DNA from: Ktedonobacteraceae bacterium
GTDB taxonomy: Bacteria; Chloroflexota; Ktedonobacteria; Ktedonobacterales; Ktedonobacteraceae
Direction of reading: 5' to 3'
Length of the DNA: 64,000 nt
Assembly (NCBI GenBank): GCA_014896635.1
Contig: JADBKA010000001.1
Coordinates: forward strand, 1-64,000
This document shows, piece after piece, positions 37,010 to 44,767 of the stretch; position 1 is the stretch's first letter; every line of letters begins with the position of its first letter. The notes below the pieces were generated by a model. It did no database searches. It was not told the origin of the DNA and was given only the letters and a program-made list of their open reading frames with translations. Made by a program: the position numbers and the translations under genes.

Positions 37010-38077
37010 ATGATCAAGCGGTCATCATCCGCAGGGAAAGCGAGTCCCTCAATCGTCCATGTTGCCGAACTGGCGGGGGTTTCGGTTGCCACAGCCAGCC
37101 GGGTGATGAGTAACTCATCCTATCCGGTCAGCCCGGCAACGCGCCAGAAAGTGCTCAGAGCAGCAGCCGAACTTGGGTATACGCCGAATTCGCTGGCGCG
37201 CGGCCTGCGCTCACAACGCAGTAAGCTTCTTGCAGTCCTGGTGGGTGATAATGTCGATCATTACTTTGCTGAAATTACGCGCGGCGTCGAAGAGGTTGCC
37301 AATGAGCACGGTTATCTGACCATTGTCTGCAATACTGACCGCAATCCAGCGAAGGAACTGCATTATCTCCAGGCTCTGCGCGACTACCGTACCGATGGGA
37401 TCATTTTTGCCGGTAGTGGTTTCAACGATCCAGAGCACGCGGAGCGCATTGAGGCGGTGATTAACGAGATGATGGGGCGCGGAGCTGCTGCTGTGGCTCT
37501 GGCTCAGCATACGCTGCATATTCCCTCGATCCAGGCCGACAATTTCGGAGGAGCGCGCGATATGACAGCCAGGCTGATCGCTCTGGGCCATCGCCGCATC
37601 GCTTTTGTGACCGGGCCTTCCAACCTCACAGTAGCGAATGTGCGCCTGCAAGGCTACATGGCTGCAATGGTAGAAAATAGCCTGGCGATTGATCCGCAGC
37701 TGATTCTGCCCGGCAATTTCGATCAAGCGAGTGGAGAGCGAGCGGCGCAGAGCATCATTCAGATGCCACCGTCGCAGCGACCGACCGCCGTTTTCGCTGC
37801 TAACGATGAGACAGCTTTTGGCGTGATACTTGGCCTGAGGAGAGGGGGGGTGCATGTGCCGGATAATCTCTCGGTCTGCGGTTTCGGTGATTTACCGATG
37901 GCGCAGATTGTCGCGCCTCCTCTGACCACTGTCCATATTCCACTGCGCCGCCTGGGCCGCAGCGGCGCGCTGGCATTGCTCGCCATGCTGGACCAGCGAG
38001 ACTATCCCATGCTCGAAATCCTCCCTGTCACCATCGTTGAACGCTCCTCAACACAATCACCCCCCACCCATGTGTAG
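37010..38077 (+). CDS. LacI-family transcriptional regulator
   Basis: A 355-residue repressor-type protein. The N-terminal HTH with hinge (HVAELAGVSVATASRVMSNS, then PATRQKVLRAAAELGYTPN) is complete. The periplasmic-binding-protein-like sensor domain spans about residues 68-345 (LAVLVGDNVDHYF, VTGPSNLTV, AVFAANDETAFGV). It is divergent from the isomerase-dehydrogenase operon, which is its likely target; the inducer is probably a sugar or a derivative. The ribosome binding site is weak. Confidence 0.95.
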   Translation: MIKRSSSAGKASPSIVHVAELAGVSVATASRVMSNSSYPVSPATRQKVLRAAAELGYTPNSLARGLRSQRSKLLAVLVGDNVDHYFAEITRGVEEVANEHGYLTIVCNTDRNPAKELHYLQALRDYRTDGIIFAGSGFNDPEHAERIEAVINEMMGRGAAAVALAQHTLHIPSIQADNFGGARDMTARLIALGHRRIAFVTGPSNLTVANVRLQGYMAAMVENSLAIDPQLILPGNFDQASGERAAQSIIQMPPSQRPTAVFAANDETAFGVILGLRRGGVHVPDNLSVCGFGDLPMAQIVAPPLTTVHIPLRRLGRSGALALLAMLDQRDYPMLEILPVTIVERSSTQSPPTHV

Positions 38078-38093
38078 GAAATCCTCCCTGGAC

Positions 38094-38137
38094 AAGACAT
38101 GCAGGAAGCGCCACTAGTGGCACCTCCTGTATGTCTT
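38094..38137. terminator. Hairpin between convergent genes
   Basis: A long interrupted stem: AAGACATGCAGG (38094-38105) pairs with CCTGTATGTCTT (38126-38137, one G-U), and the palindrome GCCACTAGTGGC (38110-38121) forms the tip. It sits between the LacI stop and the 116-residue gene's stop codon. There is no strong U tract. Confidence 0.55.
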
Positions 38138-38486
38138 ACAACCGCTTTTTACGCCTCTTGAGAGCTTCCTGCGCGGTCTCGGCCTGATCGAAGCTCGTTG
38201 AACCCGTTAGATTCTCATCCGGCTGAGAACGGAAAGGACTCTCCTCAGCCGGCTTGCCGGTCTCCTGATTGTAGTTGATCTCCATTACCTGCTCACGGCG
38301 GATGGCATTCACCGGCTTCATGCCCGGCGGGGGCAGCGTGCTACGCGGACCCGGCTTCGAGGTGGGCCAGGCAGGATAGTGCGGGCGTATCCCCGTCTGT
38401 ACGGCAGCCTGCTCTTTTACCAGTTGCGTCGCAGGCGCATCCTCCTGCGTCCCGGCGGTATTCTTCACGTTTTGTTGCTGAACCAT
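38136..38486 (-). CDS. Hypothetical disordered protein
   Basis: A 116-residue polar protein rich in Gln, Pro, Glu and Thr without a recognisable domain. It has a basic C-terminus (ALKRRKKRL) and no signal peptide or membrane segment. GGGAGAAG lies about 10 bases before the ATG, which supports translation. It is divergent from the sigma-like factor gene. Confidence 0.5.
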   Translation of the reverse strand: MVQQQNVKNTAGTQEDAPATQLVKEQAAVQTGIRPHYPAWPTSKPGPRSTLPPPGMKPVNAIRREQVMEINYNQETGKPAEESPFRSQPDENLTGSTSFDQAETAQEALKRRKKRL

Positions 38487-38785
38487 AAATTATTGCTTCT
38501 CCCTGAGATATTTTCTCTGTTATGTGGGTGTCAGTAACCCGTCTGCAAAAGTATCCTCATCTCTACCATACCCCCTACAGACTTTCTTTGATTATTGTAC
38601 ATCGTTCTATCCACTTGATGCGAGTAGATCTATCCAGCGCCATCGACGCTTTTCTAACTGCTGAATTTCTGCTATGCTACTGTTGCAAGGCGAAGTGTTT
38701 TAGTTATTTCCGCTTTTGGCAAAAACATAAGAATAAGCTGGTAGGAGCCAGAAGAGCAGGCCACCAGCACAAACGTGGGGGATAT
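38487..38785. other. Upstream region of the sigma-like gene, no gene seen
   Basis: About 300 bases. The frame of the downstream gene is open back to 38522, but the translation there is low-quality and no ribosome binding site supports it. No convincing promoter hexamers were found. Confidence 0.3.
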
Positions 38786-39541
38786 ATGCTCGACCTGAGA
38801 GATCCAACGCTCGATGCACGGCTGAAACGGCGTACACCCGAAGGAAGATACGAAATAAGCGAGATAGAACTGGTTATGAATATTCGCGCGTACAAAGCAA
38901 AAGGAGATATAGCAGGAGTACAAAGGCTTTCGGAGATTCTGCTGAACCGCTGCGCGCCGGCCTTCCAGTATCATTCACAGGGATTGCGCCATCGTCCGGT
39001 GCTCCGCGAAGAGGCCATCGCTAACATGGCTGAACATCTGTTGCGCGAGGCCCAGGACCCGAACGAAACCTTCATTACGCAAAACTTCATCCATTATTTA
39101 CGCTGCCTCTGCATTGACGAGTTTAAACGTGTTCTGCGCCAGGAAGGCATGACCTACCGGCGCGACAACGAAGGGCGCCCGGTTGGCCGCCAGCAGCATG
39201 TGCCGAGCGCGCTGATCGAGCCTCTACAGTCAATGGGCAGCGATGAAAGCTCACCATCGGCTGATGTGGCCGATCCGCAGGATCAGTACGAAACGTTGCA
39301 TGCGCTGGACGAGAGCCTGCGCATCCTGCAATATCTGGATGATCCTCTGGACCGCCAGATCATGGTGTTGCGTTCTTTGCAAGAATGGAAATGGGACGAC
39401 ATCGCTCTGTTTTGCAAACGCAACGAGCGGACTGTCCGCCTGCGCTATGAGCGGGCGCGCGAGGTTTTGCGCCAGCGCCTCTTGCAAGAAAAGAATCAAG
39501 AAAAGAATCAAGAACAAATACTTTACACGCAGCAGCAGTGA
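38786..39541 (+). CDS. Sigma-70-like (ECF-type) factor
   Basis: A 251-residue protein. The C-terminal part (about 175-235: ESLRILQYLDDPLDRQIMVL, then WKWDDIALFCKRNERTVRLRYERAREVLRQRL) has the form of a sigma region 4 HTH. The central part (about 65-125, including NFIHYLRCLCIDEFKR) resembles region 2. It lacks some usual promoter-melting residues, so it could also be a sigma-like regulator. The ATG at 38786 follows GTGGGGGA. The C-terminal tail repeats EKNQ. It is followed after 59 bases by an XRE-type gene, perhaps its partner. Confidence 0.75.
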   Translation: MLDLRDPTLDARLKRRTPEGRYEISEIELVMNIRAYKAKGDIAGVQRLSEILLNRCAPAFQYHSQGLRHRPVLREEAIANMAEHLLREAQDPNETFITQNFIHYLRCLCIDEFKRVLRQEGMTYRRDNEGRPVGRQQHVPSALIEPLQSMGSDESSPSADVADPQDQYETLHALDESLRILQYLDDPLDRQIMVLRSLQEWKWDDIALFCKRNERTVRLRYERAREVLRQRLLQEKNQEKNQEQILYTQQQ

Positions 39542-39600
39542 TCAACCCGCGCGCTCACGGATTGAGGAATGCTTTTGAAAACACTGGAGAGGTTTGACAT

Positions 39601-40230
39601 ATGAACACCCGCGAGAACACCCCCGAATTACGGGCGCTGAAAATGGCCTGGCTGGCCGCCCGCGAGGCCGGTGACACGCAGGCACAATCAAAACTGCTGC
39701 GTGATCACCCAGAAGAAATTGATGAGCTTATCAACTTCATCGCCGCTTACCATGCTACTGGTAGCGATGCGCCTGTGAGAGAGGACGAGCCGCTGCTCCC
39801 ATTGACTATGCGTGCCTGCCAGAGCGCCTTGCAGCGCGTCTTTACACAGGCACAGCCACAGGTGCAGTCGGTGATGGCGACGACAGCGACTAACCTTGCC
39901 GAGCTACGCAGGAGCCGGGGTCTGAACAAGCAAGCTGCCGCCACAGGTCTGCGCCTGGGCGTTGATGTGTGGAACAAATTTGAAGCTGGGGCAATCGAAC
40001 TTGCCAGCCTGAGCCAGCGCCAGCTCCAGCGCCTGGCCCAGTTCTTCCAGGTCAGCGCAGACCAGTTCGCCACGCTCCTCGGTAACAGCCAGGCGGCTGT
40101 GAGCATGAATCGTCGCCAGACACTTCAGGCCGCTCAGCAACGGCAGGGGCCGCAAACTCAGAGCTTCGCCGACGCCATAGCCCGCAGTCAGATGACAGAG
40201 GAAGACAGGCGCTTCTGGCTAGAAGAATAG
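39601..40230 (+). CDS. XRE-type helix-turn-helix protein, possible sigma partner
   Basis: A 209-residue cytoplasmic protein. A helical N-terminal region (about 1-70) is followed by a central Cro/C1-type HTH (about 98-160: NLAELRRSRGLNKQAAATGLRLGV, then VSADQFATLLG) and a polar C-terminal tail. It is downstream of the sigma-like gene and probably co-transcribed, so it may act as its regulator; no transmembrane anti-sigma features are present. Confidence 0.7.
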   Translation: MNTRENTPELRALKMAWLAAREAGDTQAQSKLLRDHPEEIDELINFIAAYHATGSDAPVREDEPLLPLTMRACQSALQRVFTQAQPQVQSVMATTATNLAELRRSRGLNKQAAATGLRLGVDVWNKFEAGAIELASLSQRQLQRLAQFFQVSADQFATLLGNSQAAVSMNRRQTLQAAQQRQGPQTQSFADAIARSQMTEEDRRFWLEE

Positions 40231-40238
40231 TGTTGAAA

Positions 40239-40267
40239 GGGGGAGTGCGGCTGCGCCGCGCTCCCCC
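40239..40267. terminator. Hairpin after the XRE-type gene
   Basis: GGGGGAG (40239-40245) and CTCCCCC (40261-40267), with an inner GCGG/CCGC pair, form an 11-bp interrupted stem 8 bases after the stop codon, between convergent genes. No U tract follows. Confidence 0.5.
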
Positions 40268-40318
40268 GGCTAAGTGAGCGTCAGTGGGGTGCTTCGCTTC
40301 CTGGACCCTTTCGCAGCC

Positions 40319-40618
40319 TCACCTGACTGCCTGCTGAGCAATCTGCCGTAGGCGCTGGATCTCCTGGTCATAATTGAGTGGATAGATGGCGTGTACATCC
40401 ACATCCATGAGATCCATGTACGGTTGCAGGAAAGCCGTCAGTTCCTGGGGATGATCTGCCTCAACCAGCAGAAAGCCTGCACCTCCTCCTGCCAGGTTGT
40501 ACCAGCCCTTGATGCGCTCCGGGTGATTGGCGCCTGCATCATGCTGCTGGACCACGCGCCGGGCCATCTGCTCGCGGGTGGTATCCGCATGCCACTTGAA
40601 TTTGCAATACCACAGCAT
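40319..40618 (-). CDS. DUF3303 family protein
   Basis: A 99-residue protein, beginning MLWYCKFKWHADTTREQM, of the small ferredoxin-like-fold DUF3303 family. It has the typical GWYNLAGGGAGFLLVEAD core and DVDVHAIYPL end. Function unknown in this family. No membrane or signal features. It lies next to a small cysteine-rich ORF that is interrupted by a TnpB element. Confidence 0.8.
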   Translation of the reverse strand: MLWYCKFKWHADTTREQMARRVVQQHDAGANHPERIKGWYNLAGGGAGFLLVEADHPQELTAFLQPYMDLMDVDVHAIYPLNYDQEIQRLRQIAQQAVR

Positions 40619-40772
40619 CGAGTTTGCCTCCTTGTTCTTTTGTTACTTGCTGAACACTTACCATGCCTTCTTGCACCTCTGCATGCAAAAAGGGATATCC
40701 CTTTGTCTTACGGTTCGCAACCCTCGCCGGGTTCGACGTACCGTTCACACTCAGGATTGTGACAGTTTTTAC

Positions 40773-42051
40773 CATCATACGGACGCTGAAAGCCCCTGAA
40801 CTTCAGTCATGGGGATGAAAGCGGCATTCCTTGTTTGGGCCTGGGTCGGGTGCCTTTTTGCCCAGACAGCCATTTAAGCAACTCTTGACAGTTTGCTTAA
40901 ACTCTGCGAGAATCGCCCCATGATGAAGAATGTTCAGTACCGGATATATCCAACAAAGAACCAGTTGAAGAAGCTTGAGGCAACCCTTGAAGAATGCCGT
41001 TGGCTCTACAACCATCTCCTTGCAAAGCGCAAAGAGCTCTATGAGCAAACAGGGAAGTCGCTTTCGCTCTTTCAGCAACAGGCAAGCTATCCGAGACTGA
41101 AAGAACAACGCCCTTCGCTCTCTGGGGTGCATTCGCAAGTCTTGCAGAACGTGGCGGTGCGTGTCGATCTGGCATTCAAAGCCTTTTTCCGGCGGTGCAA
41201 AGCGGGCGAGAAGCCAGGATACCCCAGGTTTAAGGGCAAGGGGCGCTATGACTCCATCACCTACCCCCAAAGCGGATTTTCCCTCACCCATGATCAGCGG
41301 CTTTGCCTCTCCAAGATTGGCAGTCTCAAAATGGTGTACCATCGAGAGATCAGGGGCACAATCAAGACGTGTACCATCCATCATTCTTCTACAGGGAAAT
41401 GGTATGTGACATTCTCCTGTGAAGTGGAACCGCAACGCTTGCCAGAGAACATGGCTGCGGTGGGCATAGATGTCGGACTCAAAACCTTTGCCACCCTCTC
41501 CGATGGCACAGAGATTGCCAATCCGCGCTTCTTTCATCAAGAAGAGAAAGCTCTTGCCAAAGTGCAACGCAAGCACGCCAGACTGGCAAAGGGGTCTGCC
41601 GAGAGACGGAAACATCGCAAGGCGGTGGCCCGTGTGCATGAGCGTATCAAGTTCCGGCGTGAGAACTTCACCCATCAGCAGAGCCGAAAGATCGTCACTG
41701 CCTACGGTTTCATTGCCGTCGAAGACTTGCACGTGAACCGGATGGTTCATCATCATTGTCTTGCCAAAAGCATTGCGGATGCCTCCTGGTCGGCATTCTT
41801 TGCTCAACTGAGCGCCAAAGCGGAAGAGGCTGGACGCCAGTTCGTCAAAGTCAATCCGGCCTCTACGAGTCAGACATGCAGCCACTGTGGACATCGCCAA
41901 AAAATGCCTCTTGATGTGCGAATATTCGATTGTCCTTGCTGTCATGTGCATCTTGACCGAGACCTCAATGCGGCAAAAAACATTTTGGGATTGGGACTAC
42001 AATCCCGTGTCGTTCCAGAAGCCCCCGGCTTGAGCCGTGGGGAGTAGTCAC
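40773..42051 (+). mobile_element. IS605/IS1341-type element with TnpB only
   Basis: The 1279-bp limits are set by reconstruction of the interrupted ORF: the left flank ends TTTTTAC (40772) and the right flank begins agtgcttgc (42052). There is no target duplication, as expected for this family. Each end has an imperfect hairpin of the same plan, CCCC...T-bulge...GGGG: left at 40793-40814, right at 42022-42042 (CCCC-CGGC-loop-GCCG-T-GGGG). No TnpA tyrosine transposase is present, so movement would need one supplied elsewhere. Confidence 0.82.
40920..42047 (+). CDS. tnpB: TnpB RNA-guided endonuclease (IS605 OrfB family)
   Basis: A 375-residue ancestor-type relative of Cas12. The N-terminal wedge and helical region begins MMKNVQYRIYPTKNQLKKLEATL. 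The RuvC-like nuclease residues are intact: Asp in GIDVGLKTFATL, Glu in IAVEDLHVNRM and Asp in DRDLNAAKNIL. The zinc finger is complete (CSHC ... CPCC). The start codon at 40920 is preferred to the upstream TTG at 40893 because the latter has no ribosome binding site. Known TnpB proteins use an RNA from the element's right end to cut DNA next to a short TAM, here probably TTTAC. Confidence 0.95.
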   Translation: MMKNVQYRIYPTKNQLKKLEATLEECRWLYNHLLAKRKELYEQTGKSLSLFQQQASYPRLKEQRPSLSGVHSQVLQNVAVRVDLAFKAFFRRCKAGEKPGYPRFKGKGRYDSITYPQSGFSLTHDQRLCLSKIGSLKMVYHREIRGTIKTCTIHHSSTGKWYVTFSCEVEPQRLPENMAAVGIDVGLKTFATLSDGTEIANPRFFHQEEKALAKVQRKHARLAKGSAERRKHRKAVARVHERIKFRRENFTHQQSRKIVTAYGFIAVEDLHVNRMVHHHCLAKSIADASWSAFFAQLSAKAEEAGRQFVKVNPASTSQTCSHCGHRQKMPLDVRIFDCPCCHVHLDRDLNAAKNILGLGLQSRVVPEAPGLSRGE

Positions 42052-42067
42052 AGTGCTTGCACAGTTC
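41900..42067 (+). ncRNA. Putative omega (right-end) guide RNA of TnpB
   Basis: In characterised IS605 elements, the RNA comprises the last ~130-150 bases of the element, overlapping the tnpB 3' end, plus about 16-20 bases of flank as guide. Here that places the right-end hairpin (42022-42042) in the scaffold and bases 42052-42067 as guide. The 5' limit is a guess. The guide would match the empty site beside TTTAC. Confidence 0.5.
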
Positions 42068-42272
42068 CACGCCGCAGGAGACGCACATCGTCGTCTTGCC
42101 CCCTTCTTAGTTAAACAATGACCCTTTCAGGGACCATCACTCAGTATAGAATCTCGTCATAACAGGAGGGTCACAATAGCAAAGGAGAACGTCACACCCT
42201 GATCACGAAGCTAGAAGCTTATTCATTGACAGCAATAAATGGATAGAGCATAAGTTTAGCATTTCTGCTGGC

Positions 42273-42306
42273 TTGACTTTTATGCAAATTGCACCATACA
42301 ATTTGC
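42273..42306 (+). promoter_or_regulatory. Promoter and candidate operator of the paa operon
   Basis: TTGACT (42273-42278), 18 bases, then TACAAT (42297-42302). An 8-bp inverted repeat, GCAAATTG (42284-42291) and CAATTTGC (42299-42306), overlaps the -10, so a repressor bound there should block transcription. Phenylacetate operons are commonly controlled by PaaX or TetR-type PaaR; neither is in the window. Apart from this and the interrupted small ORF, 42089-42272 holds nothing. Confidence 0.7.
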
Positions 42307-42365
42307 TATGTCGATAGAATAAAGGTACTGAGTTGACCATTCAGTGCTAAGGAGAAAAGCCGCCG

Positions 42366-43319
42366 ATGAATGCTATTGCCCTTCAGAGCGAAGAAGCTCT
42401 GTTGCAGCGCCTGCGCAGGCAGCAGCTTGTCGAGTCCATCGAGCACATGAGTCCGGTCTACCTGGAAGGGATGAAGCGCATCCTCACCGTTTCAGCGGAC
42501 ACCGAACTGATCAGCTCACCCGCCTACTACCACGCCGCCACTCACGCTCCCTCGCTCAACGCCTTTGGTTCCGCTGTTTCTATCATCCAGGATGAACTGG
42601 GACACGCCCATATCGCCTATCGCCTGCTGCGCGACCTCAAGGTCGATACCGAGCAGTTGATCTTTGAACGAGAGCCGCGCCATTTCAAGTATCCTTATGC
42701 CTTCGATGTCCCGCTTGATAGCTGGGTGGAACTGGTGGTTGCCAACGCCTTCTATGACCGCGCCGGCTATGTGCTGCTCAGCGATGTCTACCAGAGCACG
42801 ACCTTCGGCCCCTGGAAGCGCGCGCTGGTCAAAGTGGATAGAGAAGAGACGTTCCACCTGCGACATGGTGAGCAGTGGATGCGCAGACTGAATAAGGATC
42901 GCGGCTGCCACGAGGAGCTTCAGCGCGCAGTTGACTGGATGTTTTTGCTGACCGTCGAATGGTTCGGCCTGCCCGACGATCTCAAGAAGCATACCGAGCA
43001 ACTGGCCTACGGCTTCAAAGGCCACAGCAACGACGAGCTGCGCCAGATCTGGATGGCGACCGCCGTGCCGCTGTGCAACGAGCTGCAATTGAACGTACCG
43101 GCTCACTACGATGAGGCGCAGCAGAAATATGTCCTGGATTGCCCCTTCCCGGCCCACTTCGATGCAAAAAACAAGCGCTGGCTGCTCGAAGAGGGTGCCT
43201 GCACCTGGGACGATGTGATGAAACGCTGGAAGGCGCGCGGCCCCAAAAACGAGGAGTTTGTGGCCCTGATACAGCGCGGCAAGAAAGAGATGCTGCGCCT
43301 GCTGGAGCAAGAGGCATAA
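42366..43319 (+). CDS. paaA: 1,2-phenylacetyl-CoA epoxidase catalytic subunit PaaA
   Basis: The oxygenase subunit that makes the ring 1,2-epoxide of phenylacetyl-CoA at a diiron site. At 317 residues it has the ferritin-like core with two ExxH segments (IIQDELGHAHIA and DREETFHLRHGEQW) that supply iron ligands, and HFKYPYAFDVP. It is first in a paaA-paaD'-paaB-paaC set. AAGGAG precedes the ATG by 11 bases. A PaaE-type reductase is not present in the window. Confidence 0.93.
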   Translation: MNAIALQSEEALLQRLRRQQLVESIEHMSPVYLEGMKRILTVSADTELISSPAYYHAATHAPSLNAFGSAVSIIQDELGHAHIAYRLLRDLKVDTEQLIFEREPRHFKYPYAFDVPLDSWVELVVANAFYDRAGYVLLSDVYQSTTFGPWKRALVKVDREETFHLRHGEQWMRRLNKDRGCHEELQRAVDWMFLLTVEWFGLPDDLKKHTEQLAYGFKGHSNDELRQIWMATAVPLCNELQLNVPAHYDEAQQKYVLDCPFPAHFDAKNKRWLLEEGACTWDDVMKRWKARGPKNEEFVALIQRGKKEMLRLLEQEA

Positions 43320-43324
43320 TTGCC

Positions 43325-43678
43325 ATGACCACGACGTACCCGTCCCTGCGAACCACGCCGCCCGGTGATCAGTCCTGCCCCGCGCTGTGGGACGCGCTGC
43401 GCGAGGTGCTGGACCCGGAAATTCCTATCAGTGTGGTCGATATGGGCCTGATCGTCGCTATCAGCCAGCACAAAGGTGTCGTTGATCTCAAACTGACCTT
43501 CACTGCAATGGGCTGCCCGGCGACGGACTTCATCATGGACGATATTCGCCAGCGCCTGCTGCGCGAGCCGGGCGTGGAACAGGTCAACATCGAGGTGGTG
43601 TGGGAACCGGTGTGGACGAAAGCGCGTCTGAGCGAAGAGGGCATTGAACTGCTGCGTACCTGGGGGATCTCGGCATGA
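43325..43678 (+). CDS. paaD: PaaD N-terminal half: MIP18-family metal-sulfur assembly protein
   Basis: A 117-residue protein made only of the MIP18/DUF59 domain (LREVLDPEIPISVVDMGLI; TAMGCPATDFIMDDI with the reactive Cys). Full-length PaaD has this domain followed by a zinc ribbon; here the ribbon is missing and appears on a separate gene at 44768. Its role is probably maturation of the epoxidase metal centre. The ATG at 43325 is 5 bases after paaA; its stop overlaps the paaB start (ATGA). Confidence 0.88.
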   Translation: MTTTYPSLRTTPPGDQSCPALWDALREVLDPEIPISVVDMGLIVAISQHKGVVDLKLTFTAMGCPATDFIMDDIRQRLLREPGVEQVNIEVVWEPVWTKARLSEEGIELLRTWGISA

Positions 43679-43944
43679 ATACGACGAATACGACAAATAT
43701 CGTACCCGCAACGCCTGCACAAATGAGCGAGCAAAAACCCCGGCGCGAGGCGCTCAACGAAAGTCGCGTCTGGCTCGTTTTTGCTCGCCGTAAATATGAG
43801 GAGCCACTGCACGAGGTCGGCAATGTGATGGCCGACGATGTGGAACTGGCGCGCGTCTACGCTCGCAGCATCTATGATGAGTTCCCCTGGATTGAAATGG
43901 TGCTGGTGCCGCGCGAGAGCATTGTCAAAGTAATAGATGCATAA
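43675..43944 (+). CDS. paaB: Phenylacetyl-CoA epoxidase structural subunit PaaB
   Basis: An 89-residue protein matching the PaaB fold: ESRVWLVFARRKYEEPLHEVGNVMADDVELA then PWIEMVLVPRESI. PaaB bridges PaaAC heterodimers and helps electron entry from PaaE in the known complex. The first ~25 residues are an Asn/Thr-rich extension. It overlaps the paaD stop by four bases, indicating coupled translation. Confidence 0.9.
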   Translation: MNTTNTTNIVPATPAQMSEQKPRREALNESRVWLVFARRKYEEPLHEVGNVMADDVELARVYARSIYDEFPWIEMVLVPRESIVKVIDA

Positions 43945-43971
43945 CACGATATTTTATATGTGGATGATACA

Positions 43972-44727
43972 ATGAGTACAACGACCCGCATAGACAACTC
44001 GGCGTTGTTCGCCATGCTCTCCTCGCTGGCCGACAACAAGCAAGCGATTGGCCGACGCTACGCTTACTGGTGCAACGGTGCGCCAACATTGGAAGCGGCG
44101 GTAGCCGCTGCGGCCATGACACAGGACGAGCTGGGCCACGCGCGCACGCTCTATCCGCTGCTCGGCGATTTTGTGCAGGCCGAGGCCGATCCTGTCCAGA
44201 TCGAGCCGGAGACGCGCACGCTGCACTATCATCTCGCCTTTCTGGACCACGAATTCGCGGGCTGGTCAGATTTTGTGGCGACCAACTTTCTGTTTGATAA
44301 TGCGCTGACGACGTTCTTTGAGGCCGCGCAGAACTCCAGTTTTGAGCCGCTGCGCCAGCGTGCGCGCAAAATTATGCAGGAAGAGCGCGTTCACCAGGCA
44401 CACGGCGAGGGCTGGTTGCGTCGCCTGGTGCAGGCCGGGGGCGCAGTGCGCAGGACGCTCGTGCAATCACTGGAACGGCTCTGGGATGAGACGCTCTGCT
44501 GGTTCGGCCCTGCCGGCGATCCGGTAATGCAGCGGCTCCACCAAGAGGGCATCATTAATGCCCTGCCCGACGAACTGCGCAGTCGCTACCTGCACAGGAT
44601 CATGCCCGCGCTTGCCGCGCTCGATCTTGAGGTGACGGCTGTCTTCGACACCGGCACAAAACGCTGGCAGCCGGGCAGATCGCTGCCCTGGGATCGCTGG
44701 AACGCCACCGCACGAAGATTCACTTGA
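43972..44727 (+). CDS. paaC: Phenylacetyl-CoA epoxidase structural subunit PaaC
   Basis: A 251-residue ferritin-like partner of PaaA. It keeps DELGHA in its second helix and EERVHQAHGEGWL later, so both ExxH motifs are present, and the HLAFLDHEFAGWSDFVATNF core is typical. The ATG at 43972 is used rather than the GTG at 43960 because only the former has any purine-rich sequence (GTGGA) at the right distance. It ends 40 bases before the zinc-ribbon/hydratase gene. Confidence 0.92.
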   Translation: MSTTTRIDNSALFAMLSSLADNKQAIGRRYAYWCNGAPTLEAAVAAAAMTQDELGHARTLYPLLGDFVQAEADPVQIEPETRTLHYHLAFLDHEFAGWSDFVATNFLFDNALTTFFEAAQNSSFEPLRQRARKIMQEERVHQAHGEGWLRRLVQAGGAVRRTLVQSLERLWDETLCWFGPAGDPVMQRLHQEGIINALPDELRSRYLHRIMPALAALDLEVTAVFDTGTKRWQPGRSLPWDRWNATARRFT

Positions 44728-44767
44728 TGGAGATGAAAGACGGAAAAAATGATAAGGGCAGGCGCAT

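Larger units (their letters stand above)
40708..42088 (-). pseudogene. 33-codon cysteine-rich ORF interrupted by the TnpB element
   Basis: On the minus strand an ATG at 42088 opens MCVSCGVELCKH and runs into the element after 37 bases. The remaining 65 bases (40772-40708) resume in frame and read KNCHNPECERYVEPGEGCEP to TAA. Joining the flanks restores the split Cys codon and a single 33-residue ORF with seven cysteines (four to five in CxxC-type pairs), a probable zinc microprotein. AAGGGGG lies about 9 bases before the ATG. An in-frame stop lies just upstream, so the small size is real. Function unknown. Coordinates include the 1279-bp insertion. Confidence 0.7.

Noticed and set aside
40803..41951. 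A 382-codon open frame antisense to tnpB
   Set aside because: The tnpB frame has all catalytic and zinc residues; the antisense product shows no domain.
42516..43310. A 264-codon open frame antisense to paaA
   Set aside because: It is a shadow of paaA, with no initiation signal and no recognisable domain.
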